A stretch of 64,000 nt of DNA from Bradyrhizobium cytisi (GTDB lineage: Bacteria; Pseudomonadota; Alphaproteobacteria; Rhizobiales; Xanthobacteraceae): contig NZ_VSSR01000052.1 in NCBI RefSeq assembly GCF_008123515.1, positions 54,216 to 118,215 on the forward strand, given 5' to 3'. Position numbers and translations under genes: made by a program. Each line of letters begins with the position of its first letter. The first letter of the stretch is position 1. A model generated the notes under the pieces. The model searched no databases and had not been told where the DNA came from. It saw nothing but the letters and a program-made list of their open reading frames with translations. Shown piece by piece: positions 1 to 8,477 of this stretch.

Positions 1-470
1 AGGGTCAGGTCCCCGCGCTGGGCCTCGACAGCGGCGAGATCGTGACCGAAGGCCCGGTCATTGTCCAGATGATCGCCGACAAGGCCCCGGCCAAGGCACT
101 GGCGCCCGCGCGCGACAGTTCGGAGCGCTACAAGCTGCTCGAATGGCTGAACTTCCTCACCTCCGAGGTGCACAAGAGCTTTGGCCCGCTGTTCGCACCG
201 GCCCTGAACGACGAAGCCAAGGCGTTCTTCAAGGAGCGCGTCATGGGCAAGCTGAAGCATATCGACAGCGAGCTCGCCGGCCGCGACTACCTCATGGGCA
301 AGCAGTTCTCGGTCGCCGACGGCTATCTCTTCACGATGCTGACCTGGGGCGACCAGATGAAGTTCGACCTCTCGGCGATGCCCCACCTCACCGCCTACAA
401 GGACCGCGTCGCCGCACGGCCGAAGGTGCAGGAGGCCTTGAAGAAGGAAGGGCTGATCCAGGCTGCTTGA
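1..470 (+). CDS. Glutathione S-transferase, 5'-truncated by window edge
   Basis: The reading frame is open from base 3 and has no start in the window, so the N-terminal part of the gene lies upstream. The visible protein begins with GQVPAL, the cis-proline loop of the GST thioredoxin fold, followed by the TEGPVIVQ segment that binds the glutathione gamma-glutamyl group. An all-helical C-terminal domain follows, with the N-capping box SVAD inside GKQFSVADGYLF. These features fit a GstA/beta-class cytosolic GST that conjugates glutathione to electrophiles. About 155 of the usual roughly 205 residues are present. A strong hairpin terminator follows the stop. The family is clear; the substrate cannot be told. 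Confidence 0.9.
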   Translation, partial: GQVPALGLDSGEIVTEGPVIVQMIADKAPAKALAPARDSSERYKLLEWLNFLTSEVHKSFGPLFAPALNDEAKAFFKERVMGKLKHIDSELAGRDYLMGKQFSVADGYLFTMLTWGDQMKFDLSAMPHLTAYKDRVAARPKVQEALKKEGLIQAA

Positions 471-495
471 GCCGCGAGAGGGATCGATCTCCCAG

Positions 496-523
496 GGGCC
501 GGGTCGACGATCCGGCCCTTTTT
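496..523 (+). terminator. Rho-independent terminator of the GST gene
   Basis: A GGGCCGG / CCGGCCC stem with a nine-base loop is followed directly by TTTTT, 26 bases after the GST stop codon. Confidence 0.85.
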
Positions 524-677
524 ATTTGCAGGAGCACCGACGCGGGCGGCGAACCCCTTTTCGCCGGATCATCGTACCTATCATAAGACTTATGAACTAC
601 TGTTCGCGGAACGTAAGTGGTGCTGTCTTGTCAGTACCCGCGAAGCGCGCGAACTTGGCGGAATTGTTGAAGATTAT

Positions 678-1010
678 TTGGGACTCTCATCGGAGTTGAA
701 CTTGACGATTGCCTTCGTTCTGATCGTGGCAAGTGCGTTGGTGGGAGTAGCGACAGGTTACGTTTTCAGGATCTGGGCGCTGGTTGTGATCTCGCCGTCA
801 ATCGCAGTTTTCTTGGCGATAATTCTTCGCATTTACGAATTCGGGATGATCGCCGGTGTGATCGTCATCGCCATCTGTCTTGCCGTCTGCCAGCTCGCCT
901 ATTTCGCTGCAGCCTATTTTCTACATGCGCGCGAGATCTCAACCCATGACGAGGTCGACGGCGAGCCAGGCGAGGCAAGCGAGCAGAAAATCCGCCGAGA
1001 GCACAAGTAG
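678..1010 (+). CDS. Small hypothetical inner-membrane protein (110 aa)
   Basis: The protein shows three hydrophobic stretches at about residues 8-28, 31-52 and 56-82, then a charged, acidic tail of roughly 25 residues. It is therefore probably a three-helix inner-membrane protein. The start is uncertain: the longest frame begins with TTG at 678. I recognise no family. It converges with another small membrane frame on the opposite strand, and the two 3' ends overlap by about 70 bases. Local base composition is lower in GC than the surroundings, which could mean an accessory origin or weak selection. Function unknown. Confidence 0.55.
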   Translation: MGLSSELNLTIAFVLIVASALVGVATGYVFRIWALVVISPSIAVFLAIILRIYEFGMIAGVIVIAICLAVCQLAYFAAAYFLHAREISTHDEVDGEPGEASEQKIRREHK

Positions 1011-1166
1011 CGCCAGAGCTGCCCAGAACAGCGGGCCCTTGCGGCGCAAACGCGCCGGCTTCTGTTGCGGCGAGACGCGGCCGAGCGCAGGCGAAACAGC
1101 ATATTTCGCGGCGAGATCGCGACCAAGCGCGGTCTTCCGCAACACCAAAGAGTTCATCGAGGACAC
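939..1166 (-). CDS. Small hypothetical membrane protein (75 aa)
   Basis: The protein has a basic N-terminal half (RRK, RLRRK) followed by one strong hydrophobic helix at about residues 47-72 (FWAALALLVLSADFLL). This is a believable single-pass, N-in membrane protein. The frame starts with ATG at 1166 and ends inside the 3' end of the convergent membrane gene at 678-1010. Only one of the two overlapping frames may be real. I favour both as genuine because each has an independent hydrophobic pattern. No family recognised. Confidence 0.45.
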   Translation of the reverse strand: MSSMNSLVLRKTALGRDLAAKYAVSPALGRVSPQQKPARLRRKGPLFWAALALLVLSADFLLACLAWLAVDLVMG

Positions 1167-1407
1167 TTTCTTATTTCGTCTTCAACTTGCCGAGGGAGCG
1201 GCAAATGTCCCACCAGGGTTCGTTACCCGGCCGATCAGCAAGAGTGGTGCCAAGACCGAGCAAAAGAACGGCGCTGTTTTGACGCGCCTATGACAATTGC
1301 GCGACAGAACGGCCCCTCAACTCTGGCACGGTTCCTACGCGGAATCTGTGACGGGTTCCACAACCCGGGAACATCGTGACGTAACCGTGATGACGGGCCT
1401 GGACGTG
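1167..1407. other. Gene-free spacer
   Basis: I see no convincing coding frame, RNA gene or repeat between the small membrane gene and the terminator of the fatty-acid operon. Composition is mixed and short frames here lack ribosome sites. Confidence 0.4.
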
Positions 1408-1436
1408 AAAAAGGCCGGATCGATGATCCGGCCTTT
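1408..1436 (-). terminator. Rho-independent terminator of the beta-oxidation operon
   Basis: A perfect 12-base inverted repeat (AAAGGCCGGATC, three-base loop, GATCCGGCCTTT) lies 27 bases beyond the stop of the last operon gene. On the minus strand it ends in a run of T. Its symmetry means it could act from both sides. Confidence 0.85.
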
Positions 1437-1462
1437 CCGTTATGTCCGGTACCGCACTGAGT

Positions 1463-3679
1463 TCAGGCAGCAGCCGCTTTCTTCGGCGCGAAGCGGCCGT
1501 AGAAAGTTTCACCTTTCGCAGCCATGTCCTCGAGAAGCTTCGGCGGCGTGAAGCGCGAGCCGTATTTCGCCTCCAGCTTGTGGCAGAGCTCGACGAACTT
1601 CTTCGTGCCCATGAAATCGATGTAGGACAGCGTGCCGCCGGTGAATGGCGCGAAGCCGAAGCCGAGGATCGAGCCGACATCGGCCTCGCGCGGGTCGGTG
1701 ATGACGTGATCCTCGACCGTGCGCGCGGCCTCCACCGCCTGCACCACCAGGAAGCGCTGCTTCAGCTCCTCGATGTCGAGCGTGTCAGGATCGAGCTGCT
1801 TCGGCTGCAGCGCGGACAGGCCCGGCCACAGGCTCTTCTGGCCCTTGCCCTTCTCGGGATAGTCGTAGAAGCCCTTGCTGTTCTTGCGGCCGAGGCGGCC
1901 CTGCTTCTCGACCATCTCGACCATCAGCTTCTTCTGGTCGGGGTTGATGGCGTTGGGGCCGAGATCGGCTTCGGTCGCCTTCATGATCTTGAGGCCGAGG
2001 TCGAGCGCGACTTCGTCCGAGAGCGAGAGTGGGCCGACCGGCATGCCCGCCATCTTGGCGCAGTTCTCGATCATCGCCGGCGGCACGCCTTCCAAAAACA
2101 TCTCGTTGCCTTCGGCGACGTAGCGGCCGACGCAGCGGTTGGCGAAGAAGCCGCGGCTGTCGTTGACGACGATCGGCGTCTTGCCGATCTGCCGGACGTA
2201 ATCGAGCGCGGTCGCGAGTGCGACATCGCCGGTGTTCTTGCCCTTGATGATCTCGACCAGCATCATCTTCTCGACCGGCGAGAAGAAGTGGATGCCGACG
2301 AACTTGCCCTGGTCCTTGAAGCCCTCGGCGAGCGAGGTGATTGGCAGCGTCGAGGTATTCGACGCGAAGATCACGTCGGGCTTGAGATATTCCTGCGCCT
2401 TGGCAAAGGTCTCCGCCTTGACCTTGCGGTCCTCGAACACGGCCTCGATCACGAGGTCGACGTCCTTCAACGCGGCATAGTCGGCCGTCGGCGTAATGCG
2501 TGCGAGCAGCGCCTCGGCGTCGGTCGGCTTGGCGCGGCCCTTCTTGATCTGGTCTTCGATCACCTTCTGCGCATGCGCCTTCCCCTTGTCGGCGCTCTCC
2601 TGGTCGCGGTCGATCAGGACGACGTCGAGGCCCGCCCGCGCCGAGACGTAGCCGACGCTCGCACCCATGAAGCCAGCGCCGATCACGGCGACCTTCTTCA
2701 CCTTGGTTGCGGGCACGTCCTTCGGACGGCGCGCGCCCTTGTTCAGCTCCTGCATCGACAGGAACAGGCTGCGAATCATCGCAGCCGCTTCCTTCGAGCG
2801 CAGCACGGAGGTGAAGTAGCGCGACTCGACGCGAAGCGCCGCGTCGATCGGCAACTGCAGGCCTTCATAGACGCAGCTCATGATCGCGCGCGCGGCCGGA
2901 TAGTTGTCGTAGGTCTCGCGGCGATAGATGGCGTTGCCGGCCGGGAACATCATCATGCCGGCCTTGGAAAACACGGGACCGCCGGGCAGCTTAAAACCCT
3001 TCTCGTCCCAGGGCGCGACGGCCTTGCCGCCGCCCTTGATCCAATCCTTCGCCGCCTTGACGAGATCGGCAGCCGGAACGATGGCGTGAATCAGGTTCAG
3101 CGCCTTGGCCTTCTCGATTGTGACCGGATCGCCCTTGAGCAAAATCGTCATGGCGTCCTGCGGCGGCACCAGGCGCGGCACGCGCTGCGTGCCACCGGCG
3201 CCGGGGAACAGGCCGACCTTGACCTCGGGCAGGCCGAGGCGCGTCCTGGGATTCTCCGCCGCCACGCGATAGTGGCAGCACAGCGTGATCTCGAAACCGC
3301 CGCCGAGCGCGAGGCCGTTGATCGCGGCCGCCCACGGCTTGCCTGACGTTTCGATCGAGCGCAGCACCTGCGAGAAGCGGCGGCTCTGGTCGAACAGCAT
3401 CTGGTTCGCCGCGGTCTCGCCCTGCTCCCCAAAGACCTTTGCGTAGGCCTGGTTCATGCCTTCGAGCATCGACAGATCGGCACCGGCGCAGAACGCCTCC
3501 TTCGCCGAGGTGATGACGACGCCCTTCACCGCGGCGTCAGCGGTGGTTGCCTTGACGATCGCGTCAAGCTCGCTGGTCGAGGTCTCGTCGAGCACGTTCA
3601 TCGAACGGCCCGGTATGTCCCAGGTGACGAGCGCGATGCCGTCGGAATCGGTCTCAACCTTGAAGTTCTTGTAGGCCAT
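1463..3679 (-). CDS. fadJ: Bifunctional enoyl-CoA hydratase / 3-hydroxyacyl-CoA dehydrogenase (FadB/FadJ type)
   Basis: A 738-residue fusion for the second and third steps of beta-oxidation. Residues 1 to about 200 form the crotonase domain, with the oxyanion-hole motif NGLALGGGFE near 121-130 and a GLPEVKVGLFPGAGG segment at about 149-163. From about 328 the dehydrogenase domain begins with the NAD loop GAGFMGAS; SNTSTLP and GIHFFSP follow. The start at 3679 (MAYKNF) is chosen because GAGGAG precedes it; the frame upstream runs into a palindromic repeat. It is the last gene of a minus-strand operon with thiolase, acyl-CoA dehydrogenase and a SnoaL-like protein. FadJ versus FadB naming is by general architecture only. 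Confidence 0.93.
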   Translation of the reverse strand: MAYKNFKVETDSDGIALVTWDIPGRSMNVLDETSTSELDAIVKATTADAAVKGVVITSAKEAFCAGADLSMLEGMNQAYAKVFGEQGETAANQMLFDQSRRFSQVLRSIETSGKPWAAAINGLALGGGFEITLCCHYRVAAENPRTRLGLPEVKVGLFPGAGGTQRVPRLVPPQDAMTILLKGDPVTIEKAKALNLIHAIVPAADLVKAAKDWIKGGGKAVAPWDEKGFKLPGGPVFSKAGMMMFPAGNAIYRRETYDNYPAARAIMSCVYEGLQLPIDAALRVESRYFTSVLRSKEAAAMIRSLFLSMQELNKGARRPKDVPATKVKKVAVIGAGFMGASVGYVSARAGLDVVLIDRDQESADKGKAHAQKVIEDQIKKGRAKPTDAEALLARITPTADYAALKDVDLVIEAVFEDRKVKAETFAKAQEYLKPDVIFASNTSTLPITSLAEGFKDQGKFVGIHFFSPVEKMMLVEIIKGKNTGDVALATALDYVRQIGKTPIVVNDSRGFFANRCVGRYVAEGNEMFLEGVPPAMIENCAKMAGMPVGPLSLSDEVALDLGLKIMKATEADLGPNAINPDQKKLMVEMVEKQGRLGRKNSKGFYDYPEKGKGQKSLWPGLSALQPKQLDPDTLDIEELKQRFLVVQAVEAARTVEDHVITDPREADVGSILGFGFAPFTGGTLSYIDFMGTKKFVELCHKLEAKYGSRFTPPKLLEDMAAKGETFYGRFAPKKAAAA

Positions 3680-3736
3680 GTTGGTTGCTCCTCGGTGCCG
3701 CAGCCAGTCTTCGGCGCGGCGGTTGATCGGGATCTC

Positions 3737-3824
3737 GTAGGGTGGGCAAAGGCGCTCTTGCGCCGTGCCCACCATCATTTGCGGAGACAGCAGTGGTGGG
3801 CACGCTTCGCTTTGCCCACCCTAC
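3737..3824. repeat. Palindromic intergenic repeat, family 2, copy A
   Basis: The ends GTAGGGTGGGCAAA and TTTGCCCACCCTAC are inverted, and inner arms GTGCCCACCAT and TGGTGGGCAC form a second inverted pair. Related copies lie at 16766-16855, 53674-53766, 60161-60258 and 63922 onward. Here it sits between two genes of one operon. Confidence 0.85.
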
Positions 3825-3832
3825 GCAGCTCG

Positions 3833-5041
3833 TTACACGCGCTCGATGATGGTCGCGGTGCCCATGCCGCCGCCGATGCACAGCGTGACCAGGGCGGTGG
3901 ACTTGTTGGTACGCTCGAGCTCGTCGAGCACGGTGCCCAAAATCATCGCACCGGTGGCGCCGAGCGGATGGCCAAGCGCGATGGCGCCGCCATTGACGTT
4001 GATCCTGGCGTTGTCGATGTCGAAGGCCTGGATATAGCGCAGCACGACGGATGCAAAGGCCTCGTTGAGCTCGAACAGGTCGATATCCGACGTCTTCATG
4101 CCGGAGCGTGCGAACAGCTTTTCGGTGACGTCGACCGGACCGGTCAGCATCATCGCCGGCTCAGAGCCAATATTGGCAAATGCGCGGATTTTTGCGCGCG
4201 GCTTGAGGCCGTACTTCGAGCCCGCTTCCTTACTGCCGAGCAGAACGGCGCCGGCGCCGTCGACGATCCCGGACGAGTTGCCGGCATGGTGCACGTAGTT
4301 GACGCGCTCGATCTCGGGATGCGACTGCACCGCGACGCCGTCAAAGCCGCCCATCTGCGCCATCATCGTGAACGACGGCTGCAGCTGCGCGAGCGACTGC
4401 ATCGTCGTCGAGGGCCGCATATGCTCGTCCTTGGCGAGGATGGTGAGGCCGTTGATATCCTTGACCGGCACCACCGACTTGTTGAAGCGGCCTTCGTCCC
4501 AGGCCTTGCCGGCGCGCTGCTGGCTCTGCACGGCATAGGAATCGACGTCGTCGCGCGAGAAGCCGTATTTGGTGGCGATCAGATCGGCCGAGACGCCCTG
4601 CGGCATGAAGTAGGCAGGCACCGCCATCGACGGATCCATCGGCCAGGCGCCGCCGGAGGCGCCGATGCCGACGCGGCTCATCGATTCGGCACCGCCGCCG
4701 ATCACGAGCTCATGCTGGCCGCTCATCACCTGCGCGGCCGCAAAGTTCACGGCATCCAAGCCTGAAGCACAGAAGCGGTTGATCTGCACGCCGGGGACGG
4801 CCTCGCCGAGACCTGCCTTGAGCGCAGCGAAGCGCGCGATGTCGGAGCCGGCTTCGCCGACCGGATCGACCACGCCGAGAATGACGTCATCGACGGAATC
4901 TTCCGGCAAATTGTTGCGGTCTTTCAGCGCCTTCAGCGGCACGGTGGCGAGCGCCAGCGCGGTGACTTCGTGCAGCGCGCCGTCCGCCTTGCCGCGGCCG
5001 CGCGGGGTGCGGACGTGGTCGTAGATATAGGCATCTGCCAT
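3833..5041 (-). CDS. fadA: Acetyl-CoA acetyltransferase (thiolase)
   Basis: A 402-residue thiolase that cleaves 3-ketoacyl-CoA (or condenses acetyl-CoA). The nucleophilic cysteine lies in NRFCASGLDA near residue 91. The C-terminal half has NVNGGAIALGHPLGATG with the catalytic histidine, and the last block LCIGGGMGTA carries the second cysteine. The start at 5041 (MADAYIYDHV) follows a GGAGGCTCC ribosome site. It lies between the acyl-CoA dehydrogenase (70 bases upstream) and the bifunctional hydratase/dehydrogenase, so a degradative role is most likely. A biosynthetic thiolase of polyhydroxyalkanoate metabolism is excluded mainly by context, not by motif. Confidence 0.92.
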   Translation of the reverse strand: MADAYIYDHVRTPRGRGKADGALHEVTALALATVPLKALKDRNNLPEDSVDDVILGVVDPVGEAGSDIARFAALKAGLGEAVPGVQINRFCASGLDAVNFAAAQVMSGQHELVIGGGAESMSRVGIGASGGAWPMDPSMAVPAYFMPQGVSADLIATKYGFSRDDVDSYAVQSQQRAGKAWDEGRFNKSVVPVKDINGLTILAKDEHMRPSTTMQSLAQLQPSFTMMAQMGGFDGVAVQSHPEIERVNYVHHAGNSSGIVDGAGAVLLGSKEAGSKYGLKPRAKIRAFANIGSEPAMMLTGPVDVTEKLFARSGMKTSDIDLFELNEAFASVVLRYIQAFDIDNARINVNGGAIALGHPLGATGAMILGTVLDELERTNKSTALVTLCIGGGMGTATIIERV

Positions 5042-5111
5042 GGGAGCCTCCTGATTGCAGCGATTGGTTACGACCGCGACGCGATCGAGATGATTGGCGA
5101 AGCGAAAATTC

Positions 5112-6902
5112 TCAGAACGCTTCCGCCGGCAGTTCCATGATGGTGGCGCAGCCGGACTGGATGCGCGCGAGATTGGCGGCGGTCTCCGGCAGCATCCGCT
5201 CCATGAAGAAACGGCCGGTGACGAGCTTGGTCGAGAGATAGGGCGTCGCCCCGCTCTCGGCAATCTTGGCATTCGTCACCTTCGCCATCTTCGCCCACAT
5301 GTAACCGAGCGCGACGAAGCCGAAGAGATGGAGATAGTCGGTTGCGGCGGCGCCGGCATTGTCCGGCTTCGCCATCGCGTTCTGCATCAGCCACGTCGTG
5401 GCCTGCTGGAGATGGCCGAGCGCAGCCGAGAGCGGAGTGATGAAAGGCTTCAATACCTCGTCGCCGCCGTTCTCCTTGGCGAAGGCCATGACCTCGCCGA
5501 AGAATGCCATGATGGCGCGGCCGCCATCGCGCGGCAGCTTGCGGCCGACGAGGTCGAGCGCCTGGATGCCGTTGGCGCCTTCATAGATCATCGCAATACG
5601 CGCATCGCGCACGAACTGCTCCATGCCCTGCTCGGCGATGTAGCCGTGGCCACCATACATCTGCTGCGCCTGCACCGCGTTGGCGAAGCCGTAATCGGTG
5701 AGGAAGCCTTTCAGCACCGGCGTCATCAGGCCCATGTGATCGTCGGCGGCCTGACGGTCCTTCGGATCATCGGAGCGATGGGCGACGTCGCTCTTCAGCG
5801 CGGTCCACATCACGAAGGCGCGCGCGGCCTCGTTGAAGGCGCGGATCGAGAGCAGCGTGCGGCGCACGTCGGGATGCACGATGATCGGGTCGGCCGGCTT
5901 ATCCGGCGCCTTCACGCCGGTGAGCGAACGGCCCTGGATGCGTTCGCGGGCGTAGGCGACCGCGTTCTGATAGGCGACCTCGGACTGCGCGAGGCCCTGC
6001 ACCGCGACGCCGAGGCGGGCCTCGTTCATCATCACGAACATGCCCTGCATGCCCTTGTTCTCCTCGCCGATCAGCCAGCCGGTGGCGCCGTCGTAGTTCA
6101 TCACGCAGGTCGAATTGCCGTGGATGCCCATCTTGTGCTCGATCGAGCCGCAGACGACGCCGTTGCGAGCGCCGATCGAACCGTCGGCATTCACCAGGAA
6201 TTTGGGCACCACGAACAGCGACACGCCCTTGATGCCGGCGGGTGCGCCCTCGATGCGGGCGAGCACGAGGTGGATGATGTTCGGGGCGAGGTCATGCTCG
6301 CCGGCTGAGATGAAGATCTTGGTGCCGGTGATCTCGAAGCTGCCGTCCGCCTGGCGCACCGCCTTGGTGCGGAGCATGCCGAGATCGGTGCCGCACTGCG
6401 GCTCGGTCAGGTTCATGGTGCCGGTCCATTCGCCGGCGACCATCTTGGGCACGTAGGTCTGCTTCTGCTCTGGCGTGCCATGAACGATCAGCGCGGCGGT
6501 CGCGCCCATGGTGAGGCCACCATACATCGAGAACGCCATGTTGGCGGAGATCTGGAATTCGTTGACCGCCTGCGAGAGCGTCACCGGCAGGCCCTGGCCG
6601 CCGAACTCGGTCGGTGCCGACAGACCAAGCCAGCCGCCCTCGGCCACCTGCTTGAAGGCGTCCTTGAAACCCTTCGGCGTGGTGACGCTGCCGTCATCGG
6701 CGCGCTTGCAGCCTTCGAGATCGCCGACGCGATTGAGCGGCTGGAGCACCTCTTCGGCGAGCTTGGCGGCTTCGCTCAGGATCGCCTCGCGCACGTCGCT
6801 CGACGCATCGGAGAAGCCGGCGAGATTGTCGTAGCGGTCGATCTGGAAGACGTCGTTGAGCAGGAAGTTCATGTCTTCGACAGGGGCTTTGTAGATCGGC
6901 AT
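5112..6902 (-). CDS. Acyl-CoA dehydrogenase, long (596 aa) FadE-like form
   Basis: A FAD-dependent acyl-CoA dehydrogenase for the first step of beta-oxidation. After a short N-terminal segment (PIYKAPVEDMNFLLNDVF) typical of the 590-600 residue subgroup come LTEPQCGTDLG in the FAD-binding beta domain and YEGANGIQALDLVGRKL in the C-terminal helical domain, where the glutamate of YEG is the expected base. The extra C-terminal domain of this subgroup is present. The ATG at 6902 is chosen because family members start MPIYKAP. The SnoaL-like gene stops 38 bases upstream, so the two are probably cotranscribed. Chain-length preference is unknown. Confidence 0.93.
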   Translation of the reverse strand: MPIYKAPVEDMNFLLNDVFQIDRYDNLAGFSDASSDVREAILSEAAKLAEEVLQPLNRVGDLEGCKRADDGSVTTPKGFKDAFKQVAEGGWLGLSAPTEFGGQGLPVTLSQAVNEFQISANMAFSMYGGLTMGATAALIVHGTPEQKQTYVPKMVAGEWTGTMNLTEPQCGTDLGMLRTKAVRQADGSFEITGTKIFISAGEHDLAPNIIHLVLARIEGAPAGIKGVSLFVVPKFLVNADGSIGARNGVVCGSIEHKMGIHGNSTCVMNYDGATGWLIGEENKGMQGMFVMMNEARLGVAVQGLAQSEVAYQNAVAYARERIQGRSLTGVKAPDKPADPIIVHPDVRRTLLSIRAFNEAARAFVMWTALKSDVAHRSDDPKDRQAADDHMGLMTPVLKGFLTDYGFANAVQAQQMYGGHGYIAEQGMEQFVRDARIAMIYEGANGIQALDLVGRKLPRDGGRAIMAFFGEVMAFAKENGGDEVLKPFITPLSAALGHLQQATTWLMQNAMAKPDNAGAAATDYLHLFGFVALGYMWAKMAKVTNAKIAESGATPYLSTKLVTGRFFMERMLPETAANLARIQSGCATIMELPAEAF

Positions 6903-6940
6903 GGTGGTCTCCCGGCAAGCCTTGAAGTGATGATGCTGAA

Positions 6941-7327
6941 TTATGATTGAGCAGCGGCGAGCTGCTCCGCCATCAGGCGATGCAGCATGTTGATGGCCTT
7001 GAGCGGGCGCACCATCACCTTGAAATTCGTGATGCGACCCTCGGCATCGAAGCTGATGATGTCGACGCCGTTGATCTCGATGCCATCGATCACAGTCTTG
7101 AATTCGAGCACGGCGCCGTCGGCGCTGGTCCACTCGCCGACATAGCTGAAGCCGGGACCGCCGAGCACCTTCTCGGCGCTGGCGAGATATTTGAAGGTGA
7201 TGTCGCGTCCGCGCTGCGGCGAGTGCACGACGGGGCTTTCGAAGATGGCGTCAGGATGCAGCAGGTCCCAGAGCGCTTTCGCATCATGGGACTTCATGAA
7301 GGCGTACCAGGAGTCGAGGCCGGTCAT
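6941..7327 (-). CDS. SnoaL/NTF2-like protein
   Basis: A 128-residue single-domain protein with the cone-shaped NTF2/SnoaL pattern: an N-terminal helix (WYAFMKSHDAKALWDLLHPDAIF), then FESPVVHSPQRGRD, and beta strands around GEWTSADGAVLEF and ISFDAEGRITNF. The start at 7327 has GGGAGG seven bases upstream. It is the first gene of the beta-oxidation operon and faces the PadR gene across a 204-base regulatory region. Family members include isomerases, hydratases and non-enzymatic binding proteins, so the reaction here is open; association with acyl-CoA metabolism is inferred from position. Confidence 0.85.
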   Translation of the reverse strand: MTGLDSWYAFMKSHDAKALWDLLHPDAIFESPVVHSPQRGRDITFKYLASAEKVLGGPGFSYVGEWTSADGAVLEFKTVIDGIEINGVDIISFDAEGRITNFKVMVRPLKAINMLHRLMAEQLAAAQS

Positions 7328-7453
7328 TGTCAGGATTGCCTCCCGTGGATCAAAGGCCTTGGCAAGAACTCGAAAACAACCCCATGCACAGTAGCGAGAG
7401 GTTGATTCCGCTGCGTTTTCTGGTCGGTTCTTGAGCTCCGACCTTGGGTGGCC

Positions 7454-7490
7454 GCATATGCACATTGACGCATATGCGTCGATACGCATA
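7454..7490. promoter_or_regulatory. Palindrome cluster, likely PadR operator
   Basis: Three nested symmetric elements lie in 37 bases: GCATATGC at 7454-7461, the perfect 14-base palindrome GACGCATATGCGTC at 7467-7480, and TATGCG-N6-CGCATA at 7473-7490. The dyad with spaced arms resembles PadR-family operators (ATGT-N8-ACAT type). It lies 42 bases before padR and about 130 bases before the divergent operon. Confidence 0.7.
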
Positions 7491-7531
7491 AAGTCAAGCT
7501 GCTTGGTTAAGGTCACAGGGAGGCAAGTCAT

Positions 7532-8119
7532 ATGGCGCTGGGCGACGCAATCCTCGCATGCCTGACGGAACGTCCGATGACGGGCTATGAGCTCGCCAAG
7601 ACCTTCGATTCCTCGATCGGCTTCTTCTGGAAGGCCGACCACCAGCAGATCTATCGCGAGCTCTCCAAGCTGCGCGACCGCGGCTACATCCAGGGCCGCG
7701 AGGTCGTCCAGTCCGGCAAGCCCAATAAGCTCATCTATACGCTTACTCCGGAAGGTCGAACAGCGCTGCGGCACTGGTCCGCGCGACCGAGCACCCCGCC
7801 CTCGATCAAGGACGACCTGCTGGTGCGGCTGCATGCGCTCGACAGCATCGACATCGAGCCCATCCGCACCGACCTGATGGACCGCCTGGAGCATCACCGC
7901 GACCGGCACGAGAATTACGAGCGGATCCTGAAGAAGCGTTTTCCCGAGGGGACGGCATCTGATGTGCTCGACCTCGGCAATCTGCTGCTGCTCCGCCTCG
8001 GCGCGCGGCACGAGCAGATGGTGGCCGATTTCTGCGAGGAAGCGCTCGAGGCGCTGTCGGCGATGAACGGCAAGAGCACGGTGGTCCCGCTGGACGACGG
8101 CAAGCGGGAGAAAGGCTGA
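7532..8119 (+). CDS. PadR family transcriptional regulator
   Basis: A 195-residue protein. Residues 1-80 form the PadR winged helix (LGDAILACLTERPMTGYELAK, QIYRELSKLRDRGYI, YTLTPEGR); the C-terminal half is a helical dimerisation domain of the Vir/PadR-2 type (DLMDRLEHHRDRHENYE). It is divergent from the fatty-acid degradation operon, and the shared region holds a strong palindrome array. I infer that it represses itself and the operon, perhaps releasing on an acyl-CoA or aromatic ligand; the ligand is not visible in the sequence. AGGGAGG lies 7 bases upstream of the ATG at 7532. Confidence 0.9.
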   Translation: MALGDAILACLTERPMTGYELAKTFDSSIGFFWKADHQQIYRELSKLRDRGYIQGREVVQSGKPNKLIYTLTPEGRTALRHWSARPSTPPSIKDDLLVRLHALDSIDIEPIRTDLMDRLEHHRDRHENYERILKKRFPEGTASDVLDLGNLLLLRLGARHEQMVADFCEEALEALSAMNGKSTVVPLDDGKREKG

Positions 8120-8158
8120 GCGGGCCAACCCTGCGCGAGTTCTCGCCATTTCCTCCGC

Positions 8159-8280
8159 TGTCATCGCCCGCCTTGTGCGCACTTGCGCACTGGAGCGGGC
8201 GATCCAGTATTCCAGAGGCGGCGCGGCTAGAGCCGGGGAGCTGCGGCGTACTGGATGCCCCGCTTTCGCGGAGCATGACA
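8159..8280. repeat. Palindromic intergenic repeat, family 1, copy A
   Basis: Contains the arms GATCCAGTATTCCAGAG and CGTACTGGATGCCCCGC with outer TGTCAT...ATGACA. This copy has the insert GTGCGCACTTGCGCAC, also present in copy C. Other copies: 11991-12093, 30427-30548 and 57454-57557. It fills part of the gap between padR and the Sel1 protein gene. Confidence 0.85.
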
Positions 8281-8336
8281 CCGGTGGCGCCCCCTCTTTC
8301 CCGCCGCCCAACTTTAAGACACCGGGACTGCGTTCC

Positions 8337-8353
8337 TTAACCCGTTATTTACC
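8337..8353 (+). promoter_or_regulatory. Possible CtrA-like box
   Basis: TTAA-N7-TTTACC departs from the alphaproteobacterial CtrA consensus TTAA-N7-TTAAC by one base of the second half-site. It lies about 125 bases before the start of the polar-localization-type gene. Weak, motif-only evidence. Confidence 0.3.
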
Positions 8354-8477
8354 GTAACAGGAAAAAGTCGGTTTTCGAGGCAGACGACCCGCGCCGAATT
8401 CGATTGTCTTACAACCGGGACGCGTGGGGAGACTGGAGGCGCCGGGTGGGGCGCCGGAGTCGGAACCGGACAGAGTC

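Noticed and set aside
1442..3346. Long plus-strand open frame opposite the FadJ gene
   Set aside because: It is antisense to a gene with strong family motifs, is rich in Arg/His/Leu without any domain, and has no ribosome site. The same holds for long frames opposite the thiolase (3695-4765) and acyl-CoA dehydrogenase (5094-6308).
3737..3824. Repeat families as CRISPR
   Set aside because: Copies are kilobases apart, palindromic across their whole length, and have no regular spacers or cas genes.
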